Positions 7,554 through 14,708 of a stretch of 15,837 nucleotides of DNA are shown here, piece by piece (positions within the stretch are counted from its first letter, which is position 1; each line of letters starts with the position of its first letter). Origin of the DNA: DATLHO01 sp035539855. Lineage in GTDB: Bacteria; Bacteroidota; Ignavibacteria; OLB7. Made by a program: the position numbers and the translations under genes. Below the pieces are notes generated by a model. That model did no database searches and had not been told where the DNA came from. It was given only the letters and a program-made list of their open reading frames with translations. The stretch spans positions 1-15,837 of the forward strand of contig DATLHO010000128.1 in assembly GCA_035539855.1 (NCBI GenBank). Direction: 5' to 3'.

Positions 7554-7612
7554 CGCGAGCGGGCGCTGATCGAGCGCGGATCGAGATCCGCACCGCTCAG
7601 CGCCCGCTCGCG
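7554..7612. terminator. Nested hairpin between convergent YbbR-like and moeB-rhodanese genes
   Basis: CGCGAGCGGGCGCTGA at 7554-7569 pairs perfectly with 7597-7612. A second hairpin, GCGGATC-GA-GATCCGC at 7576-7591, sits inside the loop. It is placed 24 and 15 bases from the two flanking stop codons and lacks a T run, which fits a bidirectional transcription end. Confidence 0.75.
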
Positions 7613-7626
7613 TCAATTCGTGGCCG

Positions 7627-8817
7627 TCAGTACTTCGGCACCGAGGGATCCACCCGGTCCGACCAGGCGGTGATGCCGCCTTCGAGGTTCTCGAGGTTGT
7701 CGTACCCCTGCTGCTGCAGAAAGTCGATAGCGCGGGCCGAGCGCACGCCCGCCTTGCAGTGGACGATCACGCGCCCCTCGCGCGGAATCTCGTCATAACG
7801 AGCCTGCAGCTCGCTCAACGGGACGAGCGTCCCACCGAGGTTCGCAACCTCGTACTCGTTCGGCTCCCGCACGTCGATGAGCGTGTGCGCCTCGCCCGCC
7901 TCGCGCAGCTTCGCAAGCTCCTCGACAGTGATCTCTCGAATCGCCATGGTCTCCGTTCCTCGTGGTTGTTGGTCGTTGCCGGTATGGACAGTGTGGGCGC
8001 CGTCGTTCGAGGGCAGTCCGCAGAACGCCTCGTAGTCGATCGGCTCGGTAATGGTCGGGTGCGTCCCGCAGACGGGACAGTTCGGATCCTTCGGCACCTT
8101 GAGCTCGCGGAAGCGCATCGCGAGCGCGTCGTAGAGCATCAGCCGTCCGATCAGCGGCTCGCCGATGCCGGTGAGGACCTTGATTGCCTCGGTCGCCTGC
8201 AGCGTCCCGATGACGCCGGGGAGAATTCCGAGGACGCCTCCCTCGGCACAGCTCGGCACCATGCCGGGCGGCGGCGGCTCGGGAAACAGGCAGCGATAGC
8301 ACGGGCCGCGCTCGCTCCAGAAGACCGAGACCTGCCCCTCGAACCGGAAGATCGAACCGTAGATGTTCGGCAGCCCGAGAAAGACCGCCACGTCGTTGCT
8401 GAGATACCGAGTCGGGAAGTTGTCGGTGCCGTCGATGATCAGGTCGTGCCCGGCGGCGATCGTCATCGCGTTGGCGCTCGTGAAGTTCTCGCGAACGGTC
8501 TCGAGCTTGACGTGCGGGTTGATGTCGGCCAGGCGCTCGCGCGCCGAGTCGATCTTCGGACGGCCGAGCGCGGCGGTGCCGTGGAGCACCTGGCGCTGGA
8601 GGTTCGATTCGTCGACGACGTCGGAGTCGACCAGCGTGATACGGCCGACGCCCGCGGCGGCCAGATACAGCGCCACGGGCGAGCCGAGCCCTCCGGCGCC
8701 GATCAGCAGCACGCTGGTGCTCTTCAGGCGGCGCTGGCCCTCCATGCCGATCTCCGGCAGGAGCAGGTGTCGGCTGTAGCGCCGAATCTCGTCGTTGGAG
8801 AGGGTTTGAGCGTCCAC
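7627..8817 (-). CDS. moeB: MoeB/ThiF-type adenylyltransferase fused to a rhodanese domain
   Basis: E1-like enzyme that adenylates the C-terminus of a ThiS/MoaD-type sulfur carrier, with a C-terminal sulfurtransferase domain that can deliver the sulfur, as in MoeZ/MoeBR and Uba4 proteins. In the 396-residue product the nucleotide loop GAGGLGS is at 40-46, zinc cysteines are at 173/176 (CYRC) and 247/250 (CPVC), and Cys190 in VPSCAEGGVLG is at the position of the conserved E1 cysteine. The rhodanese domain runs from about 291 to 396, with active-site Cys354 in CKAGVRS. The start is a GTG at 8817 without an obvious Shine-Dalgarno sequence; MDAQTLSNDEIRRYSRHLLLPE matches family N-termini. No moaD or thiS is adjacent, so the carrier served (molybdopterin, thiamine, or other) is undecided. 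An internal start may yield the rhodanese domain alone. Confidence 0.93.
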   Translation of the reverse strand: MDAQTLSNDEIRRYSRHLLLPEIGMEGQRRLKSTSVLLIGAGGLGSPVALYLAAAGVGRITLVDSDVVDESNLQRQVLHGTAALGRPKIDSARERLADINPHVKLETVRENFTSANAMTIAAGHDLIIDGTDNFPTRYLSNDVAVFLGLPNIYGSIFRFEGQVSVFWSERGPCYRCLFPEPPPPGMVPSCAEGGVLGILPGVIGTLQATEAIKVLTGIGEPLIGRLMLYDALAMRFRELKVPKDPNCPVCGTHPTITEPIDYEAFCGLPSNDGAHTVHTGNDQQPRGTETMAIREITVEELAKLREAGEAHTLIDVREPNEYEVANLGGTLVPLSELQARYDEIPREGRVIVHCKAGVRSARAIDFLQQQGYDNLENLEGGITAWSDRVDPSVPKY

Positions 8818-8873
8818 GGCGCGGATGTAAACGATTGCGATAAGGCCTTCGGAAGGCTCCTGAATCCTCGAAA

Positions 8874-8933
8874 GTACGGCTCTTTTCCGTACCTTTGCTT
8901 GTTTCGTCCCAAACCAGTCATCCCTTCGATGAC
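8874..8933. promoter_or_regulatory. Two short inverted repeats upstream of the acyl-CoA dehydrogenase gene
   Basis: GTACGG at 8874-8879 and CCGTAC at 8887-8892 form a perfect repeat around a seven-base spacer; GTCAT at 8917-8921 and ATGAC at 8929-8933 form another, also with a seven-base spacer. Both lie in the 162-bp divergent gap between moeB and the dehydrogenase gene. They could be operators for a dimeric regulator such as a TetR-type fatty-acid regulator, or the first could be a leader hairpin, since it is followed by a T-rich stretch. Confidence 0.35.
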
Positions 8934-8979
8934 CGAGGCGGGGGACCGCGCCCAGAGACCGTTTCCGAGGAACGCCCTA

Positions 8980-10146
8980 ATGAGTGATGCAACCCTTGCC
9001 GCCGGCTACGATACGTCGCTGAACGACGAGCAGATCGCGATCCGCGATCTGGCGCGCGACTTCGCCGAGCGCGAGATCCGTCCCGTCGTCATGCAGTACG
9101 ACGAGTCGCAGGAGTTCCCGGCGGAGATCTTTCGCGCGATGGCGGAGCTCGGATTCCTCGGCATCATGGTCTCCCCGGAGTACGGCGGCGTCGGCCTCGG
9201 CGCGACCGAGGCATCGATCATCATCGAGGAGATCTCGCGCGTCGATCCGTCGATCGGCCTCGGCGTCGCCGCGCACAACGGCCTGTGCTCCGGCCATATC
9301 AACCGTTTCGCCTCCGACGAGCTCAAGGCCGCGTACCTGCCCCGTCTGGCCAGCGGCGAGACGATGGGCGCATGGGGCCTGACAGAGCCGGGCAGCGGCA
9401 GCGACGCCAGCGGCATGCAGACGGTCGCGCGCCGCGATGGAAGCGATTGGATCATCAACGGGTCCAAGAACTTCATCACCCACGGCACCGTCGGCGACAT
9501 CGCGGTGATCATGGCGGTCACCGACCGCGAGAAGCGGGCCAACGGCGTCACGGCGTTCGTGGTCGACAAGTCGATGCCGGGCTTCTCGGCGTCGAAGAAG
9601 GAGAACAAGCTCGGCATGCGCTGCTCGGACACGTCGAGCCTCGTGCTCGAGGACGTCCGGGTGCCGGCGACGAACATGATCGGCGGCGAAGGCGAGGGAT
9701 TTCGCCAGGCGCTGATGATTCTCGACGGCGGACGGATCTCGATCGCGGCGCTGTCGGTCGGGCTCGCCCAGGGCGCGCTCGAGGCGGCGCTGAAGTATTC
9801 CCAGGAGCGCAAGCAGTTCGGCAAGAACATCGCCGACTTCCAGGGAATCCAGTTCAAGCTCGCCGACATGGCGACCGAGGTGCTCGCCGCCCGCCTGATG
9901 ACCTATCGCTCGGCGTTCCTGCGCGACAGCGGTCGTGAATACGCGGTCGAGGCATCGATGGCGAAGTATTTCGCGAGCGAGGTCGCGGTTCGCTGCGCCA
10001 ACGAAGGCGTGCAGATCCACGGCGGATATGGGTACATCAAGGAGTATCCCGCCGAGAAATACTACCGTGACGCGAAGCTCCTGACGATCGGTGAGGGGAC
10101 CTCGGAGATCCAGAAGATCGTCATCAGCCGGTCGCTTCTGAAGTAG
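8980..10146 (+). CDS. Acyl-CoA dehydrogenase (short-chain/butyryl-CoA type)
   Basis: FAD enzyme that forms the 2,3-double bond of acyl-CoA in beta-oxidation, passing electrons to electron-transfer flavoprotein. The 388-residue length is standard. The first family signature, GLTEPGSGSDASG, is at 133-145; the second, beginning QIHGGYGY, is at 355-374 region; the expected catalytic Glu is Glu372 in GEGTSEIQ. The segment YSQERKQFGKNIADFQ is typical of short-chain and branched members; exact chain-length preference cannot be read. The ATG at 8980 is supported by GAGGA nine bases upstream; the open frame continues to 7759 only because it runs antisense to moeB. No etfAB or thiolase gene is adjacent. 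The 5' region holds two inverted repeats that may regulate it. Confidence 0.95.
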   Translation: MSDATLAAGYDTSLNDEQIAIRDLARDFAEREIRPVVMQYDESQEFPAEIFRAMAELGFLGIMVSPEYGGVGLGATEASIIIEEISRVDPSIGLGVAAHNGLCSGHINRFASDELKAAYLPRLASGETMGAWGLTEPGSGSDASGMQTVARRDGSDWIINGSKNFITHGTVGDIAVIMAVTDREKRANGVTAFVVDKSMPGFSASKKENKLGMRCSDTSSLVLEDVRVPATNMIGGEGEGFRQALMILDGGRISIAALSVGLAQGALEAALKYSQERKQFGKNIADFQGIQFKLADMATEVLAARLMTYRSAFLRDSGREYAVEASMAKYFASEVAVRCANEGVQIHGGYGYIKEYPAEKYYRDAKLLTIGEGTSEIQKIVISRSLLK

Positions 10147-10234
10147 GGGTACGTCGTTTGTTGCTGGCCTAAGGGCACCGAGTGTCCAGGAATGCGTGTT
10201 GTAGCTACGGGAATAACACCTTCAGGACGTGTCA

Positions 10235-10819
10235 ATGCCACGAGTCAACGGCAAGAATCTCGAACCTATGGAATTAGGCCTGCAGATAGAGGAGTTGTTC
10301 CGGCGCGACAAGAACAAGCTCATCGGATTCATCCGCGAGCGTGTGCGCTCGAAGGAGGAGGCGGAGGACATCCTTCAGGATGTCTTCGCCAACGTCCTGT
10401 CGGCCGCGCGCGAGGTCACCGAGCCGATCGAGAACCTCGGCGCGTGGGTGTTTACCGCCGTGCGCAATCGCATCATCGACTTCTACCGCAAGAAGCGGCC
10501 GCAGTCGTTCACCGACACGATCTACAGCGACGACGAGGGCGATGTCGCCTCGTTCGAGAGCTTCCTCAGCGATGTCTCGCTGAGCCCCGAGCGCAGCCTC
10601 TCGAGCCGTCAGATCCGCGAGTCGCTCATGCGCGCGCTCGACGAGCTGCCGGTCGAGCAGAAGTATGCGTTCGTCAAGAACGAGTTCGAAGGCGTCAGCT
10701 TCCGCGAGATGGCCGAGGAGACCGGTGAGAACATCAACACCCTCCTCGCCCGCAAGCGCTACGCCGTGCTGTACCTTCGCAAGCGCCTGAAGGAGCTCTA
10801 CGACAACATCGGCGCGTAG
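10235..10819 (+). CDS. ECF-type RNA polymerase sigma factor
   Basis: The 194-residue protein has sigma region 2 at about 20-90 (SKEEAEDILQDVFANVL, then AWVFTAVRNRIIDFYRKKR, the -10 recognition helix) and region 4 at about 127-185 (ALDELPVEQKYAFV, then the HTH around FREMAEETGENINTLLARKR). Regions 1.1 and 3 are absent, as in ECF factors. I chose the ATG at 10235, with AGGA seven bases before it; a GTG two codons upstream is too close to that site. The linker (90-125) is acidic and Ser-rich. No anti-sigma or zinc-finger gene is adjacent: the gene is followed by an intrinsic terminator and a convergent gene. It may be controlled by abundance or by a distant regulator; its regulon is unknown. Confidence 0.9.
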   Translation: MPRVNGKNLEPMELGLQIEELFRRDKNKLIGFIRERVRSKEEAEDILQDVFANVLSAAREVTEPIENLGAWVFTAVRNRIIDFYRKKRPQSFTDTIYSDDEGDVASFESFLSDVSLSPERSLSSRQIRESLMRALDELPVEQKYAFVKNEFEGVSFREMAEETGENINTLLARKRYAVLYLRKRLKELYDNIGA

Positions 10820-10861
10820 ACGGTTCTCGTACCGGAATTCGACATCGTGGCAATCGGGGAG

Positions 10862-10887
10862 TGCTCGCCAGCGTGGCGGGCATTTTT
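10862..10887 (+). terminator. Intrinsic terminator after the sigma-factor gene
   Basis: TGCTCGCCA (10862-10870) pairs with TGGCGGGCA (10874-10882) across a GCG loop with one G-T pair, followed directly by TTTTT. It is the only hairpin in the window with a classic T run, 43 bases after the sigma stop codon. Confidence 0.85.
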
Positions 10888-10901
10888 CGTCTGTGCCCTC
10901 C

Positions 10902-11279
10902 TCACTCCAGACCCCGCTCCTCCATGTCGTCCTCGTCGAGTCCGATCATGTGGCCGAGCTCGTGGAAGAGCGTCACGCGGATCTCCTCGACGAGCTCGTC
11001 GTGCTCGGGGAAGTCCTCGACGAGCGGCCCGCGGAACAGGTAGATGCGATCGGGCAGCAAGAAGGTGTTGTCGGTCGGACCGCGCTGGCCGACGGGAACG
11101 CCGTCGTAGTAGCCGTACGGCGTGTCGTCGCGATCGTCGATCCCCATGCGCTCCATCAGCTCCGGGTCGGCCCACTCCTGGATGATGATCGAGCACTCCT
11201 GGAGCAGCTCCTGAAGCTCCTCCGGAAGGTCCGCTATCGCCTGCTCCACGATCTTCTCGAACGGCTTCATTGCGCTCAT
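10902..11279 (-). CDS. Minimal zincin-type metallopeptidase family protein
   Basis: A short, acidic, probably cytoplasmic protein of 125 residues with the zinc motif HELGH at 106-110, followed by MIGLDEDDMEERGLE, in which an acidic residue can be the third ligand. This pattern fits the small 'metallopeptidase family protein' group (possibly a zincin_1/MMP-like domain), whose substrates are mostly unknown. The start at 11279 overlaps the upstream lipoprotein's stop in ATGA. A GGAGG is only two bases before that ATG, so the ATG at 11270 (MKPFEK), eleven bases after it, may be the true or a second start. Translation coupled to the lipoprotein gene is likely. Whether the protein cleaves anything has to be shown. 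Confidence 0.85.
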   Translation of the reverse strand: MSAMKPFEKIVEQAIADLPEELQELLQECSIIIQEWADPELMERMGIDDRDDTPYGYYDGVPVGQRGPTDNTFLLPDRIYLFRGPLVEDFPEHDELVEEIRVTLFHELGHMIGLDEDDMEERGLE

Positions 11280-11728
11280 CGCCTCCCCGCGAACATCGGA
11301 CCCATCGCCGTGGTGATCGCGCTCGTGACGGCCGTGTCGCCGCCGGGATACAGGGCGATGACGAGCTCCGTCCGATACCACTGCACCGGACCGGACCACG
11401 CGGGCTCGCCGGCGACGCTGCCGTCGGGAGCGATCTTCGCCGCGGCCTCGTCGGCCTCGCCCTTCGAGTCGAACTCGTAGAGCTCGACCTCGGCGCCGTT
11501 GACGACGAGGGCGCGCCCCTTCACATCGAAGAACGGCCTGCTCGTCGCGGTGCCGACCTCCACCGGAATGCCCATCGCCTTCATCGCGTTGTACACGCCG
11601 AACGTCGGCGTGCCGGGCTCGACCTCGTCGGCGAGGTCGATCACCCGACGATCATCGGGCTCGTCGCGGCCGCAGGATGAGAGCACTACGAGGAGCGGGA
11701 GGAGAAGCAGGAGTTGACGCATGTGCAT
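11276..11728 (-). CDS. Putative lipoprotein of unknown function
   Basis: The 150-residue protein has a short signal peptide MHMRQLLLLLPLLVVLSSC with the lipobox LSSC, so lipidation at Cys19 is expected, followed by an acidic Asp/Arg-rich stretch and a compact domain of about 115 residues. Within it, FFDVKGRALVVNGAEVELYEF looks like paired beta strands, followed by a helix (GEADEAAAKIA) and the conserved-looking PVQWYRTELVIALYPGG. I recognise no named family. Start choice: the ATG at 11728, with another at 11722; neither has a strong ribosome-binding site, and the upstream extension to 11764 is not signal-like. It overlaps the downstream zincin gene by four bases, which suggests a joint operon. 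Confidence 0.75.
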   Translation of the reverse strand: MHMRQLLLLLPLLVVLSSCGRDEPDDRRVIDLADEVEPGTPTFGVYNAMKAMGIPVEVGTATSRPFFDVKGRALVVNGAEVELYEFDSKGEADEAAAKIAPDGSVAGEPAWSGPVQWYRTELVIALYPGGDTAVTSAITTAMGPMFAGRR

Positions 11729-11778
11729 CAGGCTTATGTACGATGAATGGACGTTGTCCCACAAACGACCGCGTGACC

Positions 11779-11892
11779 GTCATCTTCACGGAGCGAAGCG
11801 GAGTGGAGATCCGTCCTCCGCGGTAGCGGTTCCGTCCGGCACGGCTACCGCCGAAGACCGATCCCCGACTCGCTTCGCTCGTCAAGGATGAC
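11779..11892. repeat. Imperfect palindromic element, MITE-like or dispersed repeat
   Basis: The left end, GTCATCTTCACGGAGCGAAG from 11779, is the near reverse complement of the right end, which finishes CTTCGCTCGTCAAGGATGAC at 11892; about 30 bases at each end can pair. A second nested inverted repeat, CGGTAGC with GCTACCG, lies near the centre. The 114-bp unit sits between the divergently spaced lipoprotein and dehydrogenase genes and has no open frame of note. Ends of the type GTCATC..GAGCGAAGCG recall small palindromic repeats dispersed in many bacterial genomes; that family link is from memory. Confidence 0.65.
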
Positions 11893-11930
11893 GTTCGAGT
11901 CCTCGTGTGGGATGATCGTCGTGCTCGCAA

Positions 11931-13295
11931 TCACCCCGTGCTCTGCCACACGCTCTTGACATTCACGAACTCTCGGATCCCGAACGCCGCGAGCTCGCGG
12001 CCGACGCCGCTTGCCTTGATGCCGCCGAAGGGCAGGCGCGGGTCGGATTTGACCATGCCGTTGATGAACACCGAGCCGGCTTCGATCTCGCGCGCGAAGC
12101 GCTCGCGCTCGCCCGGATCGTTCGTCCACGCCGAGGCGCCGAGACCGAAGCGGCTCCAGTTCGCGAGCGCGATCGCCTCGTCGATGTCCTCGGCGATCAC
12201 GAGCGCGGCGACCGGTCCGAAGGTCTCCTCGTCGAACGCCGGCATCCCCGGCTTCACGTCGGCCAGCAGCGTCGGGCGATAGAAGTAGCCGCGCCCGTCG
12301 ACCTTCGCGCCGCCGGTCGCGACGCGGGCGCCGGCGGCGACCGAGCGCTCGACCTGATCGTGCAGCTCGTCGACGAACTCGGGTCGCGCGAGCGGACCGA
12401 TGGCGATCGCGCGGTCGCGAGGGTCACCGACGGACATCGACTCGAGCGCCGCGACGAAGCGACGCTCGAACTCTTCGGCCACCTGGTGATGCACGATGAA
12501 GCGCTTCGCAGCGATGCAGCTCTGGCCGTTGTTGATCGTGCGTGCAGTGACCGCGGTCGCCGCAGCGCGCTCGATGTCGGCGCTCGGCATCACGATGAAC
12601 GGATCGCTGCCGCCGAGCTCGAGCACGACCTTCTTGATCGCGCGTCCGGCCGCGGCTCCGACGCTGCGTCCGGCGGCCTCGCTGCCGGTCAGCGTCACCG
12701 CGCGCACACGCTCGTCGGCGATGATCTCGTCGATCGCGCCGGAGCCGACGAGCAGCGTCTGGAACGCGCCGTCGGGAAAGCCCGCGTCGCGGAAGACCGC
12801 CTCGATCGCGAGAGCGGAGCCGGGGACGTTCGAGGCGTGCTTCAACAGTCCCACGTTGCCGGCCATCAGCGCCGGCGCGGCGAAGCGGAAGACCTGCCAG
12901 AACGGAAAGTTCCATGGCATGATTGCAAGCACCGGACCGAGCGGCTGGTAGCTGATCCAGCTCCGGCTGGCATCAGTCTCGACGGGCTCGTCGGCGAGGA
13001 AGCGCTCGGCGTTGTCGGCGTAGTACTCGCAGACCCACGCGCACTTCTCGACCTCGGCCTCGGCCGAGGCGATCGTCTTGCCCATCTCGGCCGTCATCAA
13101 TTCGCCGTAGCGGCCGGCGCGCTCGCGCAGGATCGCTGCGGCGCGACGCATGCGCGCCGAGCGCTCGGCGAAACCGGTACGGCTCCACTCGCGGAACGAC
13201 GACTCTGCGCGTGCCAGCCGCTCCTCGATCGCGTCGGCGTCGTGCTCGTGATACTCGGCGATGACTTCTTCGGTGGCGGGGTTGATCGAGCGCAT
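11931..13295 (-). CDS. NAD(P)-dependent succinate-semialdehyde dehydrogenase, Sad (YneI) type
   Basis: Aldehyde dehydrogenase superfamily enzyme that probably oxidises succinate semialdehyde to succinate, as in GABA or related catabolism. The 454-residue product is close to E. coli Sad. Catalytic Glu226 lies in VVLELGGSDPF and nucleophile Cys260 in NNGQSCIAAKR. The segments MPWNFPFWQVFRFAAP and LLKHASNVPGSA and the C-terminal FINGMVKSDPRLPFGGIK are characteristic of the Sad/YneI subgroup. The ATG at 13295 (MRSINPATEEV) matches family N-termini; a longer frame to 13385 is not supported. The Shine-Dalgarno sequence is weak (GGAAA, nine bases upstream). No GABA transaminase gene is adjacent, so the in vivo substrate remains an inference. 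Confidence 0.93.
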   Translation of the reverse strand: MRSINPATEEVIAEYHEHDADAIEERLARAESSFREWSRTGFAERSARMRRAAAILRERAGRYGELMTAEMGKTIASAEAEVEKCAWVCEYYADNAERFLADEPVETDASRSWISYQPLGPVLAIMPWNFPFWQVFRFAAPALMAGNVGLLKHASNVPGSALAIEAVFRDAGFPDGAFQTLLVGSGAIDEIIADERVRAVTLTGSEAAGRSVGAAAGRAIKKVVLELGGSDPFIVMPSADIERAAATAVTARTINNGQSCIAAKRFIVHHQVAEEFERRFVAALESMSVGDPRDRAIAIGPLARPEFVDELHDQVERSVAAGARVATGGAKVDGRGYFYRPTLLADVKPGMPAFDEETFGPVAALVIAEDIDEAIALANWSRFGLGASAWTNDPGERERFAREIEAGSVFINGMVKSDPRLPFGGIKASGVGRELAAFGIREFVNVKSVWQSTG

Positions 13296-13321
13296 GATGG
13301 TTGTTTCCGGTGAATTTACGA

Positions 13322-13363
13322 TCGGGCGCCCGAACTGCGGATCGCGGTGTGCGGATTGCGGAG
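13322..13363. promoter_or_regulatory. Palindrome plus 14-bp tandem repeat in the divergent promoter region
   Basis: TCGGGCGCCCGA at 13322-13333 is a perfect 12-bp palindrome. It is followed by two 14-bp direct repeats, TGCGGATCGCGGTG at 13336-13349 and TGCGGATTGCGGAG at 13350-13363 (12 of 14 identical). The cluster lies between the divergent dehydrogenase and lipoprotein genes, so regulator binding is plausible but unproven. Confidence 0.35.
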
Positions 13364-13442
13364 GGATGCGTGCCGGTGCAACCAATCCGGAATCGGACTG
13401 TCGATGATCTCACTACCCACTTCGTTTGTGAGGAACGAGCCA

Positions 13443-13952
13443 ATGAAGATGCTGATCCTGCCGCTCGCCGCTGCGCTCGCGGTGCTGGCCGTCGGATGCT
13501 CCGACGCCGACGACGTGCGCAGCGTGAGCGCGACCGGCCACGACGCCGACAGCGCGGCGGTCGAGGCGATTGCCGGAGACAAGAGCAAGGTGGCGCTCGT
13601 GCTTCGTCGCGCGCACGCTCGCGGCACGTTCGACGACGCCCTCGCCGAGGCGATGAAGGACTCGGCGATGGCCGGCGAGATCGCCGCGATGATTCACGCC
13701 GATCCGCGCTTCGCGACGGCGGCGACCGAGAGCGCGACGACGGCCGCGCGCGCCGCCGCGTCGACGACGAAGCGCGCGCCGGTGCGCAGCACGCGATCGA
13801 CGACGACGACGACCGCATCGAAGGGCGACGCGCTCGATCGCACCGAGGCCGAGGCCAAGCGCGTCAACGAGCGACTCGAGCAGGCCGCCCGCGTCAAGCG
13901 CGAGGCCGAGCAGGCCAAGCGCACCGTCGACGACATCTTCGGACGCAAGTAG
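13443..13952 (+). CDS. Putative lipoprotein with a C-terminal coiled coil
   Basis: The 169-residue protein starts with a lipoprotein-type signal (MKMLILPLAAALAVLAVGC; acceptor Cys19, a slightly atypical lipobox AVGC). The mature part has an Asp/Ala/Ser-rich leader, a helical segment (about 50-90), a low-complexity Thr/Ala/Arg/Ser region (about 95-128, including TTTTT) and a charged C-terminal helix rich in Glu, Lys and Arg (about 130-165), likely a coiled coil. The ATG at 13443 has GAGGA eight bases upstream. No family is recognised. The low-complexity stretch with high basic content could be a peptidoglycan- or envelope-spanning linker; that is inference. It is monocistronic, ended by the hairpin at 13966-14011. 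Confidence 0.75.
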   Translation: MKMLILPLAAALAVLAVGCSDADDVRSVSATGHDADSAAVEAIAGDKSKVALVLRRAHARGTFDDALAEAMKDSAMAGEIAAMIHADPRFATAATESATTAARAAASTTKRAPVRSTRSTTTTTASKGDALDRTEAEAKRVNERLEQAARVKREAEQAKRTVDDIFGRK

Positions 13953-13965
13953 GCGCCAATGGGAA

Positions 13966-14011
13966 GGGCCCGACAGCGACGCACCGTGAACGGTGTGTCA
14001 TTGTCGGGCCC
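13966..14011. terminator. Hairpin between convergent lipoprotein and DUF4279 genes
   Basis: GGGCCCGACA (13966-13975) pairs perfectly with TGTCGGGCCC (14002-14011). The stem continues past a two-by-two internal loop with GACGCACCG and CGGTGTGTC around a TGAA loop. No T run follows on either strand; it lies 13 bases after one stop codon and 24 before the other. Confidence 0.75.
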
Positions 14012-14035
14012 CAGGTGCTACGGGTGCGCTGTGCG

Positions 14036-14521
14036 TTACGCCGCGGCTGCGCTCGAATCCTCAACGGCGCCGTTGGACTGCCAGAACGGATGCTTCGGGT
14101 TGAAGCAGTCGAAGCACGAGACGTAGAGGTCGGCGCCAAGGCGTCCCATCTTCGCAAGCGTGTCGGGACGGAAGCGGATGTTCATCAGGCCCGTGAACGA
14201 GCTCAGCGTGTAGTAGAAGTAGATCCGCTCGACACCGGCGCCACGAAGCTTCTCGAGGTGCGGCTCGATCGAATCGACGAGGCAGACGAGCTGATGATCG
14301 CGGCACTCGGTGATGTCGTCGTGCGAGGCCGCTTCGTAGGCCCAGAGACCGTCGTTATGCAGGCCATGCCCGTTGCCGTTGCGTCGCGGCTCGCCGCTGC
14401 GGGCTGCCTCCACCGGCTCGAGGCCGAGGATCGACGTGATCCGAGACGGATCGAGGTCCTTGCCGAGAAGGTTCACCTCGACGCTGTAATCATTCTGCAT
14501 TGGGCCAGTGGCGTCCACCAT
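14036..14521 (-). CDS. DUF4279 domain-containing protein
   Basis: The 161-residue, soluble protein follows the DUF4279 pattern: an N-terminal strand (YSVEVNLLGKDLDPSRITSIL), then GLEPVEAARSGEP, a GLWAYEAAS segment, a long helix (SIEPHLEKLRGAGVERIYFY) and a closing strand (GLMNIRFRPDTLAKMGRLGADLYVSCFD). The family has no established function. A Cys pair (SCFDCF) near the C-terminus and a low-complexity Ala tail are notable. The start is taken at the ATG at 14521; the ATG at 14500 (MQNDYSVE) fits the family start better, but neither has a clear ribosome-binding site. It is separated by 187 bp from the flippase-like gene upstream on the same strand, so they may not be co-transcribed. Confidence 0.82.
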   Translation of the reverse strand: MVDATGPMQNDYSVEVNLLGKDLDPSRITSILGLEPVEAARSGEPRRNGNGHGLHNDGLWAYEAASHDDITECRDHQLVCLVDSIEPHLEKLRGAGVERIYFYYTLSSFTGLMNIRFRPDTLAKMGRLGADLYVSCFDCFNPKHPFWQSNGAVEDSSAAAA

Positions 14522-14708
14522 GCTGCACCGTGTCGTTTGTAGGATGTAGTAGAGGATGTTCGTTCCGTACGTTCGGGGAAGGTCGTTGTCTGCGCGTGCC
14601 GTTGCCGGCGGATGGAGCCATCACGGAACTCTCGTCGTGGGCTAATGGACGCACAACGCGCTCGGCAAATTGGAGCCCCCCGGAAATTGGCTGGCGATCC
14701 CTTCGAAA

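Noticed and set aside
7759..8979. Long N-terminal extension of the acyl-CoA dehydrogenase frame
   Set aside because: It runs antisense through the well-supported moeB-rhodanese gene, lacks family similarity, and the ATG at 8980 has a good ribosome-binding site.
13296..13385. Upstream start for the aldehyde dehydrogenase
   Set aside because: Homologues begin at or near MRSINPATEEV, and the extension covers the repeat-bearing promoter region.
14667..14690. AAATTGG direct repeat between the flippase-like and DUF4279 genes
   Set aside because: Only two seven-base copies 17 bases apart; too short to separate from chance.
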